Positions 1-8,028 of a stretch of 11,022 nt of DNA are shown here, in pieces. The DNA comes from Planctomycetota bacterium (GTDB lineage: Bacteria > Planctomycetota > Planctomycetia > Pirellulales > Lacipirellulaceae), in NCBI GenBank assembly GCA_013151315.1, contig JAADIN010000207.1:1-11022 (forward strand), written 5' to 3'. The position numbers and the translations under genes are program-made. The notes under the pieces were generated by a model, which saw only the letters and a program-made list of their open reading frames with translations, searched no databases and was not told the origin of the DNA. The stretch's first letter is position 1, and every line of letters begins with the position of its first letter.

Positions 1-1578
1 ATTTTTGGCCTGAATTTCCCCGCACCTCTGGCTTTTGCCAAGCTTGCTACCGGATTGGATGAAGGGCTTCGCCGCCAGGGCGATTTGTTAGTCGCTCTGC
101 TTCCGGGCGAGAATAAAACCTCGGAACCGCAGCCGATGGTTCTCTTGCCAGTCGATGACTATGCCAAGTTTGCTGCGTCGATCGAGGCCGACCCGAGCGG
201 CGAGATCTGCCGAGTCACCATCGCCGGAGAAAACGTACTCGTTGCTCAGTTTGGCGAGTATGCGCTAATGATGGACGTCGAACATCGCGAAACGCTCGAG
301 TTGCTTCTCGGATTGCAGCAAGCACCGGTCGCTTCGCTGAAGCCGTTGGACTTTTGGCTCGAAAAGAACGACGTCGTCATCGCGCTGATGCCCCAAGGGG
401 TAGAGGCCCTCCTGAGCCTCGGAAAAAAAACCTTGGCACAACAGCAAGAGCAACTGGAAGGGGAACTGGACGATCCTCAGGTTTCTGTTTTGCTCCAGCA
501 GATGGAGATCAACGCCGAGATTTTTCAGTGGGTATTGGAATCGTTTGAAACAGAAATCAAATTGGTGGCTGTGGCGATCTCTCTCGATAAAGAGGCCAAT
601 CTGCGTATCAGCAAGAGGGTGTTGCTGAAAGAGAGTGGAAAATTGATCTCGGGTGCCTCCGAAAAGGCGACCGCCGTTTCGCCCCTTCTTGGATACGCGG
701 ACCAACCCTTTGTTGTGGTCGGCGGGGGCCCGCTTCCTGAAAGTTGGACCGAGGCTTTGAGCGCGATGAGCAGAAAATTCATGGAACGTATGCCGGAGCT
801 CTATGGATTGGAAGAAATGGAAGGCCCGCAGTGGGAGAAGCTTCAAGATTCTTATCTTTCGCTGATGAAGGGCCTGAAATCTTCTTCGATGATCGTGCTT
901 CCAGGAAAGGAGGGCGAGCCTCTTTTTAGCAATATCTTTGGCGTCATGAAAACGGGGGACGCGGCCGGCTATCTCGAATCCTACCGCACGGCGATCGAGC
1001 TTTGGAACGAGATCATGGAGAATTCGACGAGCGACATTGCCCTTCAATACGAAATCACCAGCAAAACGATCGGAACCAAAAAGGCTTGCGAAATCGTTGT
1101 CGATGTGGCCTCGGCAGCCCAAGACCCCAATGTCCCTGGTTTTAATTGGATGCTGGAAGCCATGTTTGGTGAAGACGGAAAAATGCGCCAGCTTCTCGTT
1201 GCTGCGAACGAGCAAACGCTCGTTTATGGCATGGCAAACGAGGAGCAACTCGTTGCACTCATCCCACAAATAGAAAACGGCGAATCGGGACTTCTCGACT
1301 CGGCCGAAGTTCAAATGACATTAAAACTGTCTCCGGCGGACGCCCCATGGAGGTTGCTTATCAGTCCGCAAGGGTGTGTGAAATGGGGCAAGCGGATTAT
1401 GGATGAGTTTCTCACCCATCTGATGGGGCAAACACCCGAGATTCCCGATTTCGATTCTTGCCCGCCGGTCGGTCTGTCGGTGAATCTTGTGGAAGGGCGA
1501 GTCGAAGCTGATTTGGTTTGCCCTGTGGAAACGCTGGAAGCTTTGGCGGCGTATATTGAGAAGTGCCGAGAGTTGTAA
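1..1578 (+). CDS. Hypothetical protein, 5' end cut by window edge
   Basis: The frame is open from base 1 to the TAA at 1576-1578, giving 525 visible codons. The first in-frame start-like codon is a TTG at 55, but the frame continues upstream of it with protein-like sequence (IFGLNFPAPLAFAKLATG), so the true start is very probably outside the window. I do not recognise a family with confidence. The visible part is acidic and soluble-looking, has no clear membrane segment, and mixes hydrophobic beta-like stretches (PMVLLPVDDYAKF, QPFVVVGGGPLP) with helical ones. It ends in a segment around CPPVGLSVNLVEGRVEADL. The style resembles long planctomycete hypothetical proteins that I recall as usually secreted, but no signal peptide can be judged here. 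It converges on the amidohydrolase gene, 117 bp away. A 349-codon open frame on the opposite strand (265-1314) looks like a shadow. Reality of the gene is likely; its function is unknown. Confidence 0.75.
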   Translation: MFGLNFPAPLAFAKLATGLDEGLRRQGDLLVALLPGENKTSEPQPMVLLPVDDYAKFAASIEADPSGEICRVTIAGENVLVAQFGEYALMMDVEHRETLELLLGLQQAPVASLKPLDFWLEKNDVVIALMPQGVEALLSLGKKTLAQQQEQLEGELDDPQVSVLLQQMEINAEIFQWVLESFETEIKLVAVAISLDKEANLRISKRVLLKESGKLISGASEKATAVSPLLGYADQPFVVVGGGPLPESWTEALSAMSRKFMERMPELYGLEEMEGPQWEKLQDSYLSLMKGLKSSSMIVLPGKEGEPLFSNIFGVMKTGDAAGYLESYRTAIELWNEIMENSTSDIALQYEITSKTIGTKKACEIVVDVASAAQDPNVPGFNWMLEAMFGEDGKMRQLLVAANEQTLVYGMANEEQLVALIPQIENGESGLLDSAEVQMTLKLSPADAPWRLLISPQGCVKWGKRIMDEFLTHLMGQTPEIPDFDSCPPVGLSVNLVEGRVEADLVCPVETLEALAAYIEKCREL

Positions 1579-1601
1579 TAGTCACAAAAAAAACGAAAAT
1601 G

Positions 1602-1645
1602 CACAAAAATGAAGGGATCGATCCAAACCGTTTTTTCTTTTTGTG
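1602..1645. terminator. Inverted repeat between convergent genes, possible bidirectional terminator
   Basis: CACAAAAA at 1602-1609 pairs with TTTTTGTG at 1638-1645, and a perfect 10-bp palindrome GGATCGATCC lies between them at 1615-1624. A T-rich tract follows on the plus strand and an A/T-rich tract on the other side. The spot is right for a shared terminator: it lies in the 117-bp spacer between a plus-strand stop (1578) and a minus-strand stop (1696). The stem is AT-rich and the palindrome short, so termination activity is inference. Part of the structure comes from a dispersed A-rich repeat. Confidence 0.35.
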
Positions 1646-1656
1646 TTTTTGGTGGC
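1638..1656 (-). repeat. A-rich dispersed repeat, copy 1
   Basis: Read on the minus strand, this 19-bp stretch is GCCACCAAAAACACAAAAA. It matches 18 of 19 bases of the stretch at 10124-10142 on the plus strand. Both copies lie in intergenic DNA more than 8 kb apart, which is hard to explain by simple low complexity because the GCCAC and CAC landmarks also match. Confidence 0.55.
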
Positions 1657-1695
1657 TTTTCTTTTTTAGGCATTTCGGACTGCGTGGCAGGCCGT

Positions 1696-2895
1696 TTATT
1701 GAAGCAGCCCTCGCAACCAAGTCTTTGCCGTCACCGTGGAGTCATGCAAAATGGCGGCCTCGGGCTCTTGGCACTCGGCATCGCAAGCGACCGCCACGAG
1801 GTCGGCCCATTTTCCCGGTTCGAGGCTGCCTATCTTTTCTTCTAAACCGAGCGCCTGAGCACCGGCCAAAGTTCCCATCGCTAAAATTCGTGAAGACGGA
1901 ATGCCCGAGTATCGGTTTGCGACAAAACGCATTTCGTTAAGCAGGTTCAGGTCAGGGTTGGACGCACGGCTGTCGGTTCCTAGGGCAACTCGTACTCCCG
2001 CCGCTAGCATTTGTTCAAGCGGGTAGAGCGAATGCTCGAAATAGGCGTGCGTTCGCGGGCAATACACGACCGACATACGCTCTCGCCGGGCCGCCAGGAA
2101 CTCGATTTCTTCCGCTGAAAAATAATTCCCGTGAATGGCGAGCGACCTGGGTGCGCGGGCGAGCGATTTTAGGTAATCGATCGGCTTGGTGCCTAGAGGG
2201 ATCGCGCGGTCATCCCACATGCTTCGCTCGAGAAGGAGCTCGCGAAAAGGGCCGCTGGCTGAGGCGAGCAGTTCGAGTTCTTCTGGCGACTCGGCTAGGT
2301 GCATCGCGATTGGCATTTGTTGCTTGCAGGCGAGATCGACAAGTCGCTCGAGCAGTTTTGGGTGGACGGTGTAGGGAGCGTGGGGGCTGAGGGCTGCCGG
2401 AGGGTGGCTGCTTTTTATTCGCTGGCGGATGTCGGTTAATGCCGAGTCGACTCGGGCGGCTGAGAATCCGATTGCTTCTTGGAATGAGATTAGCTGGGGG
2501 GCGGGCTGGGGGACGGGCCGGCTCGCTGCTTTGCTTGTGATGTCTCCGATCGTGGTTACGCCATGTCGCAAGCTTTCGTGCAATCCAGACAAGATGTCGT
2601 CATCTCTGTTTTGCTTGGCACCTTGGCGATTGGCAATCACCAGACGGATCCATTCGGGAAGCGGCATTCCGGGGCGACCGAGCGGCTTGTCGAGTTGGCT
2701 GAATTCTAAGTGGGTATGCGTGTTCACCAATGCCGGCATCAAGACGACGTTGCCCAGGTCGTATAACGGCCCATCGCCTGAGGGGCGATCACCCACTGCG
2801 GAGATTATTCCGCCGGCGATGCTCACTACGCCGCCGGCGATTGGCGGACGTTCGATCGGCAGCACCCAACGGGCTTGAAGTGAGAAATGAGACAT
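1696..2895 (-). CDS. Amidohydrolase family deaminase, candidate aminodeoxyfutalosine deaminase (MqnX-like)
   Basis: This 399-residue protein has the full metal-dependent amidohydrolase pattern of the chlorohydrolase/deaminase group. HTH at residues 60-62 and H199 (in MHLAES), with D308 (in LGTDSR), would bind the metal. E202 is the likely proton shuttle, and H172 (SPHAPY) and H255 (AIHGNY) are further conserved histidines. A small N-terminal beta segment and a C-terminal GSLEPGKWADLVAV segment form the usual composite sandwich domain. I chose ATG at 2895, because the longer frame to 3027 only adds 44 residues that overlap the upstream permease gene and look unlike the family. The start is 5 bp after the permease stop, so translation is probably coupled. 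In this family MqnX deaminates aminodeoxyfutalosine to futalosine. mqnA and mqnC upstream make that role attractive, but sequence alone cannot exclude deamination of another purine-like substrate. Confidence 0.85.
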   Translation of the reverse strand: MSHFSLQARWVLPIERPPIAGGVVSIAGGIISAVGDRPSGDGPLYDLGNVVLMPALVNTHTHLEFSQLDKPLGRPGMPLPEWIRLVIANRQGAKQNRDDDILSGLHESLRHGVTTIGDITSKAASRPVPQPAPQLISFQEAIGFSAARVDSALTDIRQRIKSSHPPAALSPHAPYTVHPKLLERLVDLACKQQMPIAMHLAESPEELELLASASGPFRELLLERSMWDDRAIPLGTKPIDYLKSLARAPRSLAIHGNYFSAEEIEFLAARRERMSVVYCPRTHAYFEHSLYPLEQMLAAGVRVALGTDSRASNPDLNLLNEMRFVANRYSGIPSSRILAMGTLAGAQALGLEEKIGSLEPGKWADLVAVACDAECQEPEAAILHDSTVTAKTWLRGLLQ

Positions 2896-2900
2896 GCGGC

Positions 2901-5132
2901 TCAAGCCCCCGTGAATTGGCGATCGCGGGCTTCTTGGAGTTGCTCTTCTTTGGTGTGTTGATAGGGCAGTCGGTGCAACCAGCGTAGCACAAAAATGGCT
3001 CCCACGGCGGAGATCGCCAGCACCCAAGGCTGAAAGATCGTCATCTCGCCATTGCTAAACAGCCAAGCATATTGGCTGTTGACTGCACCACCGTCCTCCT
3101 CCACAAAATTTCCTAGCGAAAGTGCGATTCCGTTATAGATTGCGTGGAAGACCATGCAGGGTAAAAGATTTCCTGTTTGGATGGCCAAGTAGCCCAGCGC
3201 AACCCCCACTGCCGCAGCGCCGATCTGCTGTTGCAACATCGGATGGACGATTCCAAACGCAATGGCTGAAAAACCGATGGCCCACCACTTGTGGCCAATA
3301 TGCCGCAAGCCGGAGAGCACAAAACCTCGGAAGGCAAGCTCCTCGCAAACCGCGGGTAAGACGGCCATCAGCAGCATTAGCATTCCCCAGCTGGGCACCT
3401 CGTTAATCGCATTTCCCATCGCCTTCATTTGCACCAACATCTCCTCCGAAGCCGGATAGAGGCGTTCAATGAGCTGGGTAAATTCCATCCCTAGCGGACG
3501 AAGGAAGACGGCTAGGAATGTTCCCGCTGCCAACATCTGCCATGTTGGGAGTCGATTGAGCAAGAGAGTTTTCCAAGGACTGCGCGTGAATAGCAGCGTC
3601 AGAATGATTGTCGGGAAAGCAATACAGACGACTTGGCTGATAAAAATCGCTTGCCGGAAAAATGCGTAGTCGATCCCATTACCCGCTGCTGCTGACATGG
3701 CCAGTTTGACGAAGAATTGAATCACCAAAATGAGCACCACGCAGAAAAAACCCTGCGCAAAAGTCGGCGTCTCGGTACGGTCGCGTACGAGATGGACGAG
3801 CCAGCGTCCCAAATCGAGTCGCTCGCTTTCGCGGAACAGGACCGATTCGCTATTGAATTGTTCTTCGGCCCAACGGATTGCAAGCAAGCAACAAATGAGC
3901 GTCACCCCGAAGACGGGCACCACAAAATACGCCGCTTGCAACAACTGGCCTTCGATGACCGATCGTAACAGCAGCACGACGCCAGTAACGGGAATGAGGC
4001 TGTTGCCCAAATTGAGCTCGACACCTGGCGAGAGGGGCAACATCATGAGTGGCATGATGACCAGCAGCAGAGGCATCAAATAGTACTGTCCCTCTTTGGT
4101 GCTTCGAGCAAACGCGGCGCAAGCCAGGCAAAGCGCACTGAACAGGGCGGAGATTGGAATCAGAGCGATCGGCATCCAAACAATAGCCGACAGCGGTGGG
4201 AGCGACAACGCGCTTTGCCCGGCGATCCCCCCGATATCCTTAAACTGGGCCAAGACAAAATTGGCGGTCAGTCCCATGCTCCCCAAATTCAGTAGCGCGG
4301 TCACGATGCTAAAAGTCATGACCGTCAGAAGTTTTCCCCAAACAATTTCGCGTCGCTGGGCAGGGCTCACGAGCAGCGTTTCGAGCGTGCCCCGTTCTTT
4401 TTCGCCGGCACAAAGATCAACCGCCGGATAAAATGCGCCCGTCAATGCCCAAACAAAAAGGATAAATGGCAGTATCTTCGACCACACGGCAGCACTTCGT
4501 TGGTGCTCTTCCGCGACGTCCAGTGGTCGTAAATCAAAGGGTTTGGCGGCATTGAGCGGAACGTTGCTATCGCGCAAGTTCGTCTGCATGACCTCCGTTC
4601 GCCAAGTGCGCATCACGCGTTCAACGCGAAGCTGCGCGATTCGAGATTTTTCGTTAGACGAGATAAAAAGGATTTGCGGAGTTGGCAACGAAGTTGCTTC
4701 GAGCGATTTGGTTTCTTCGGCTCGTTTGAGTAAAGATTGGCGGACCTCTTGTAGCAACTCCTTGAACCCGACAGGGAAGTAGACAACGACTTGTACGTCT
4801 CCACTTTTTAGGGCTGCCTGTGCTTCCTCTTGTCCGGCGCCTACCACGAGTTGAAGGCTCTTGCGTTCGTCAATCGAGTTGAATAGAGCTGGAGAGAACT
4901 GCTCGCCATCGATTAACTCGGGGAGCCAGTCGAGGCCGTCCAGCTCCTCGGCCCCCACGACCACCACTTTTGCTGCGCTGTGGCGCATGAACTGAGCTAG
5001 CTGAAAAAAGCTCATGCCCAAGATCGGATAGAGCAGCAAGGGCAGCACCGCAATAAGAAATAACGTACGCCGATCGCGCAATTGGTCGCGCATCTCGCGA
5101 ACGAAGATCAACTTGACGTTATTGAAATTCAT
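2901..5132 (-). CDS. NatB-like ABC-2 permease fused to a C-terminal CPBP (Abi/CAAX-type) intramembrane protease
   Basis: This 743-residue membrane protein has two parts. Residues 1 to about 420 form an ABC-2/NatB-type permease: a membrane segment near 24-45, a large extracytoplasmic region near 50-215, the typical AGEKERGTLETLLVSPAQRR loop at 242-261, and further helices to about 420 including the PLMMLPLSPGVELN stretch. Residues from about 455 onward carry more helices and a CPBP protease domain. Its motifs are all present: EELAFR with E597, E598 and R602; FGIVH ending in H630; and H663 with N667 in HAIYN. No active-site residue is missing. The upstream ATPase gene ends 21 bp before this ATG, and the amidohydrolase starts 5 bp after this stop. 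NatB relatives export Na+ or other small substrates with their ATPase; the protease substrate is unknown. I recall the fusion as an established architecture in planctomycetes. Confidence 0.92.
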   Translation of the reverse strand: MNFNNVKLIFVREMRDQLRDRRTLFLIAVLPLLLYPILGMSFFQLAQFMRHSAAKVVVVGAEELDGLDWLPELIDGEQFSPALFNSIDERKSLQLVVGAGQEEAQAALKSGDVQVVVYFPVGFKELLQEVRQSLLKRAEETKSLEATSLPTPQILFISSNEKSRIAQLRVERVMRTWRTEVMQTNLRDSNVPLNAAKPFDLRPLDVAEEHQRSAAVWSKILPFILFVWALTGAFYPAVDLCAGEKERGTLETLLVSPAQRREIVWGKLLTVMTFSIVTALLNLGSMGLTANFVLAQFKDIGGIAGQSALSLPPLSAIVWMPIALIPISALFSALCLACAAFARSTKEGQYYLMPLLLVIMPLMMLPLSPGVELNLGNSLIPVTGVVLLLRSVIEGQLLQAAYFVVPVFGVTLICCLLAIRWAEEQFNSESVLFRESERLDLGRWLVHLVRDRTETPTFAQGFFCVVLILVIQFFVKLAMSAAAGNGIDYAFFRQAIFISQVVCIAFPTIILTLLFTRSPWKTLLLNRLPTWQMLAAGTFLAVFLRPLGMEFTQLIERLYPASEEMLVQMKAMGNAINEVPSWGMLMLLMAVLPAVCEELAFRGFVLSGLRHIGHKWWAIGFSAIAFGIVHPMLQQQIGAAAVGVALGYLAIQTGNLLPCMVFHAIYNGIALSLGNFVEEDGGAVNSQYAWLFSNGEMTIFQPWVLAISAVGAIFVLRWLHRLPYQHTKEEQLQEARDRQFTGA

Positions 5133-5153
5133 TTAGTTTGCTACCCACTTCGT

Positions 5154-5918
5154 CTACTGATTATCGACAACTGCCATCTTTTCGCCCTGTTTCTGGATCA
5201 GATCAAAAAACAAATCTTCCAAATCCGTGTGTCCGTAGGTCTCGAATAGTTCTTCGAGAGTCCCCTCGGCCAACATACGGCCCTGATGGACGATGGCCAC
5301 CCGATCGCAAAGCCTCTCGGCCTCGCGCATGATGTGTGTCGAAAACACCACGCATTTCCCTTGATCGCGTAATTCGGCGACGGCATCCAACAAGGCGCGG
5401 GCAACCAACACATCAAGCCCGCTGGTCGCCTCGTCGAAAATCAGCACGGGCGGGTCGTGGACGATAGCTCGCGCGATCGATACTTTTTGTTTCATGCCGG
5501 TCGACATTTTGGCACCGAGCAGGTCGCGAATGTCTTGCATTTGCAAGCGGTCGAAGAGCGATTCCATACGATCTCGGAGCGGCTCTTTTTCCATTCCGTA
5601 GAGCCGACCAAAGTATTCGACCATTTCCCAGGCCGTCATCCGGTCGTAGACGGCCGTGTTGGCAGAAATGAAACCGATATGATGGCGAACCAGAGCAGGT
5701 TGGGTGACACAATCGAATCCGTTGACGATGGCGCTGCCGCTTGTGGGTTGGAGCACGGTACTCAAAATCCGAAGGGCCGTGGTCTTGCCCGCGCCGTTGG
5801 GGCCCAGCAGGCCATAGACTTCGCCCGCGCGAGCAGAAAAACTCAAACGGTCTAATGCAACAAAGGTACCTCGGCGCAGGTCGGCATAAGACTTGGTCAA
5901 AGACCGAACTTCTATCAT
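5154..5918 (-). CDS. ABC transporter ATPase, NatA-like
   Basis: This is a 254-residue cytoplasmic nucleotide-binding subunit. Walker A is GPNGAGKT at 39-46, the signature is STGMKQK at 139-145, Walker B is VLIFDEA at 158-164 followed by the SGLD D-loop at 166-169, and the switch histidine is H195. In the Q-loop region (IGFISANTAVYDRMT) no glutamine is seen where most ABC ATPases have one; I recall the same in NatA-type proteins, so it is not by itself a defect. I chose ATG at 5918 (MIEVRSLTKSY), the usual family start. An upstream in-frame ATG at 5945 would add nine basic residues with no family support. A weak GAAAGAG lies ahead of the chosen start. The protein pairs with the NatB-like permease 21 bp downstream. 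The gap to mqnC upstream is 109 bp, so it may be in the same transcript or have its own promoter. Confidence 0.93.
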   Translation of the reverse strand: MIEVRSLTKSYADLRRGTFVALDRLSFSARAGEVYGLLGPNGAGKTTALRILSTVLQPTSGSAIVNGFDCVTQPALVRHHIGFISANTAVYDRMTAWEMVEYFGRLYGMEKEPLRDRMESLFDRLQMQDIRDLLGAKMSTGMKQKVSIARAIVHDPPVLIFDEATSGLDVLVARALLDAVAELRDQGKCVVFSTHIMREAERLCDRVAIVHQGRMLAEGTLEELFETYGHTDLEDLFFDLIQKQGEKMAVVDNQ

Positions 5919-6027
5919 GGCGCACTCTTTCGGTCGTTTCCGCATCTGCCCGCTGGGGCTTTGCTAACTGTCATCTCTCTAGAATACCAGCCAGAGCTTC
6001 AGCTGCGCGATAACTTCCTTGCCAGAC

Positions 6028-7168
6028 TCAGTTTACGATCGGCAACGGGTGCTCGTTTTGACGACTTTGCGGAAGAATCGTGTGAGATTCTTTGTCGATC
6101 AGCTCGTAGAACACGTTTCGCTGCCGGGGCTGGTAGCCCAGATCGGTGATCGCCGCTCGAATCTGCTCCAGAGAAAGATGATGCACCGTGCCCGCTTCGG
6201 CTACCACGTTTTCCTCGATCATCAGGCTGCCCATGTCGTTGGCTCCGTAGAGCAATGCCATTTGGCCAATTTTGAGCCCCTGGGTTACCCAACTCGACTG
6301 GAGGTTGGCAAAATTATCCAAGTAGAGCCTCGATACGGCGAGGGTCTTCAAATACTCGAACGACCCGGCCGTGGGGACCTGGGCCATTGCGGTGTGCTCC
6401 GACTGAAAAGTCCAACAGATAAACGCCGAAAAACCGCCCCGTCTCGTCTTGCAACTGTCGCAAGCGGTCAAGATGCTCGATCCGCTCGGCTAAGGTCTCG
6501 ACATGCCCAAACATCATCGTGGCTGAACTTCGACCGCCTAGCCGATGCCATACGCGACTGACATTCAGCCAGTCGGTGCTGTTCACTTTGCCGCGAGTGA
6601 TTTCGTCGCGAACCCGGTCGACAAGAATCTCCGCCCCGCCGCCAGGCAAGCTTCCCAACCCGGCCGCCTGGAGTCGCTGCAAAACTTCTTCGAGGGGCAG
6701 TTTGGCGATCTTTGTAAAATGATGAATCTCTGGTGGGCTGAAGCCGTGGATATTTACGTCGGGAAAATGCCGCTTGATATCTTGCAAGAGTTCTTCGTAC
6801 CACTCGAGCTTGAACTCCGGGTGCAGGCCGCCTTGGAGTAAAATCTGATCGCCGCCCAGCTCGACTGTTTCTTGGATTTTTTCAAGCAATACCTTCCGGT
6901 CGAGAACGTAGCCTTCGGAAGACTTGGGCGAGCGGTAGAATGCGCAAAAGTCGCAAACTGCCGTGCAGATGTTTGTGTAGTTGATATTCCGATCGATGTT
7001 GTACGTGCGATACGATTCGGGGTGGAGTCGGCGAGTGATTTCATCGGCAGCGCGGCCCAGTGCTGATAAATCATTCGACTCCAGAAGTTGTAGGCCCTCG
7101 GAGGGGTCAAGTCGCTCGCCGGCAACGGCCTTGTCTAGCAGGTCATGGATTTTTAATTGGGCAATCAT
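6028..7168 (-). CDS. mqnC: mqnC, cyclic dehypoxanthinyl futalosine synthase (radical SAM), interrupted by an apparent +1 frameshift
   Basis: The enzyme cyclises dehypoxanthine futalosine in the futalosine menaquinone pathway. The first frame runs from ATG 7168 and holds the radical-SAM cluster motif C68-x3-C72-x2-C75 within NINYTNICTAVCDFCAFYR, then GGGAEILVDRVRD and MMFGHVETLAERIEHL. It leaves the family pattern after DETG and stops at 6314. The next frame picks up at once with GGFSAFICWTFQSEHTAM, ASWVTQGLKIGQMALLYGAND in near-family form, and a C-terminus ending at 6028. WTFQ after the break identifies MqnC rather than MqnE. The two frames join at a G4 run (plus-strand CCCC, 6437-6440); three Gs would restore a protein of about 380 residues, a normal length. 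ATG 7168 overlaps the mqnA stop as ATGA, favouring it over the TTG at 7177. Either a one-base sequence error or a recent inactivating mutation fits. Confidence 0.9.
6437..6440 (-). other. Frameshift site in mqnC (one extra G)
   Basis: On the minus strand the sequence reads GACGAGACGGGGCGGTTTTT. Deleting one G turns DETGRFFGVYLLDF into DETGGFSAFICWTF, which matches the family pattern as I recall it. Homology signal lies in one frame before this point and in another frame after it. Confidence 0.85.
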
Positions 7169-8007
7169 CGTAGGCAATTATCAAGGGCTAGCTTGGGTGG
7201 CTCATGGATCAGGTTCAGCTCGGCAGCGCTTTGGTAGAACCGTTCGAGGCCGCGCAACTGCTCTGGGCCCAGATGGAAATGCAAGTTACGACAAAGATAC
7301 CGCTCGACGAGCTCTAGCGGTAGTTGCATTTTTTCGGATTGCTCGCGGGCAATCTCTCGCAAGTGACGGCATCCGCTGTCGCGGGCGGCGCCGAGCGCGG
7401 TTGCGATTTCGGCGGTTGCGATCTTCGGACGTGCAACCCACATGGCAAACACCATGGGAAGCTCGGACCAGCGGCACCACTCGTCTCCGAGATCCCAAAC
7501 CTCGACAACGGGTCGGTCGTTAAATGGTCGGTCGTCGTTGCAGATCGCTCGATCGCCGATGACCAAGATTGCGTCGGCTTCGACCTGTTCTGGCGAATGG
7601 CCAAGAGGCAAGCAACTCAGTTCAGGGCGGATGCCGTGGAGTTTACTCAACAGAATCTGCGCCAACACCGCACTGGTGCGCGACCCTTCGTCCAGGGCAA
7701 GGCTGCGCACCTCGGCCGGCGGAACACGAAACATCACTTTTACGCTCAGCACGGGCCCCACGCAACCAATGCAGGCATCCGAGACGATTTCCCATTCGGG
7801 ATGTTCTGCCAATTCAATGGACGGTATTAAGGCGATGTCTAGCGAGGCTTGTGCCAACCGCTCGGCCAACCGCGAGGGGTAGTCGAACAGTAGCTGGTCG
7901 TTGGGCAACCGCTCAGCCAACCCATGCACCAAGGGCTTGGTGTTGAGATAGTTCACTGCACCAATTCGCAGCGGGTTGACTTTCAAAGAGGGTATGAAAT
8001 CAGGCAT
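7165..8007 (-). CDS. mqnA: Chorismate dehydratase MqnA
   Basis: This 280-residue soluble protein has the MqnA hallmarks in order. RIGAVNYLNTKPL is at 14-26, DIALIPSIEL at 57-66 (the lobe that holds the substrate), DEGSRTSAVL at 106-115, DAILVIGDRA at 145-154, and LPMVFAMWVAR at 183-193. It ends with the helical HFHLGPEQLRGLERFY segment. MqnA removes water from chorismate to give 3-[(1-carboxyvinyl)oxy]benzoate, the first committed step of the futalosine pathway. Length is normal. I took ATG at 8007; no clear Shine-Dalgarno precedes it. Its TGA overlaps the mqnC ATG by four bases, which indicates coupled translation. It is the first gene of the minus-strand series, and the 274-bp spacer upstream is where a promoter should be. 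Confidence 0.93.
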   Translation of the reverse strand: MPDFIPSLKVNPLRIGAVNYLNTKPLVHGLAERLPNDQLLFDYPSRLAERLAQASLDIALIPSIELAEHPEWEIVSDACIGCVGPVLSVKVMFRVPPAEVRSLALDEGSRTSAVLAQILLSKLHGIRPELSCLPLGHSPEQVEADAILVIGDRAICNDDRPFNDRPVVEVWDLGDEWCRWSELPMVFAMWVARPKIATAEIATALGAARDSGCRHLREIAREQSEKMQLPLELVERYLCRNLHFHLGPEQLRGLERFYQSAAELNLIHEPPKLALDNCLR

Positions 8008-8028
8008 TTTGGGGGTCGAAAAAAAGGA

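Noticed and set aside
265..1314. A 349-codon open frame on the minus strand opposite the first gene.
   Set aside because: Its product is rich in H, R and F in a patternless way, typical of the reverse frame of a GC-biased gene. The plus-strand frame is longer, runs through the window edge and has a normal protein composition.
2896..3027. N-terminal extension of the amidohydrolase to 3027.
   Set aside because: The extra 44 residues overlap the end of the permease gene and do not look like the family. The ATG at 2895 starts directly at the family's N-terminal beta segment.
5919..6027. A small gene or a firm promoter between mqnC and the NatA-like gene.
   Set aside because: No convincing open frame is present. 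A TGGTATTCT stretch on the minus strand resembles an extended -10 but has no good -35 partner, so I did not call it.
6430..6445. Programmed ribosomal frameshift in mqnC.
   Set aside because: Restoring the frame would need a forward shift at ACG GGG CGG. I see no known slippery site, stimulatory structure or precedent in mqnC. Error or mutation is simpler.
7324..7830. A 168-codon plus-strand open frame opposite mqnA.
   Set aside because: It is the antisense shadow of a well-supported mqnA, with no motif of its own.
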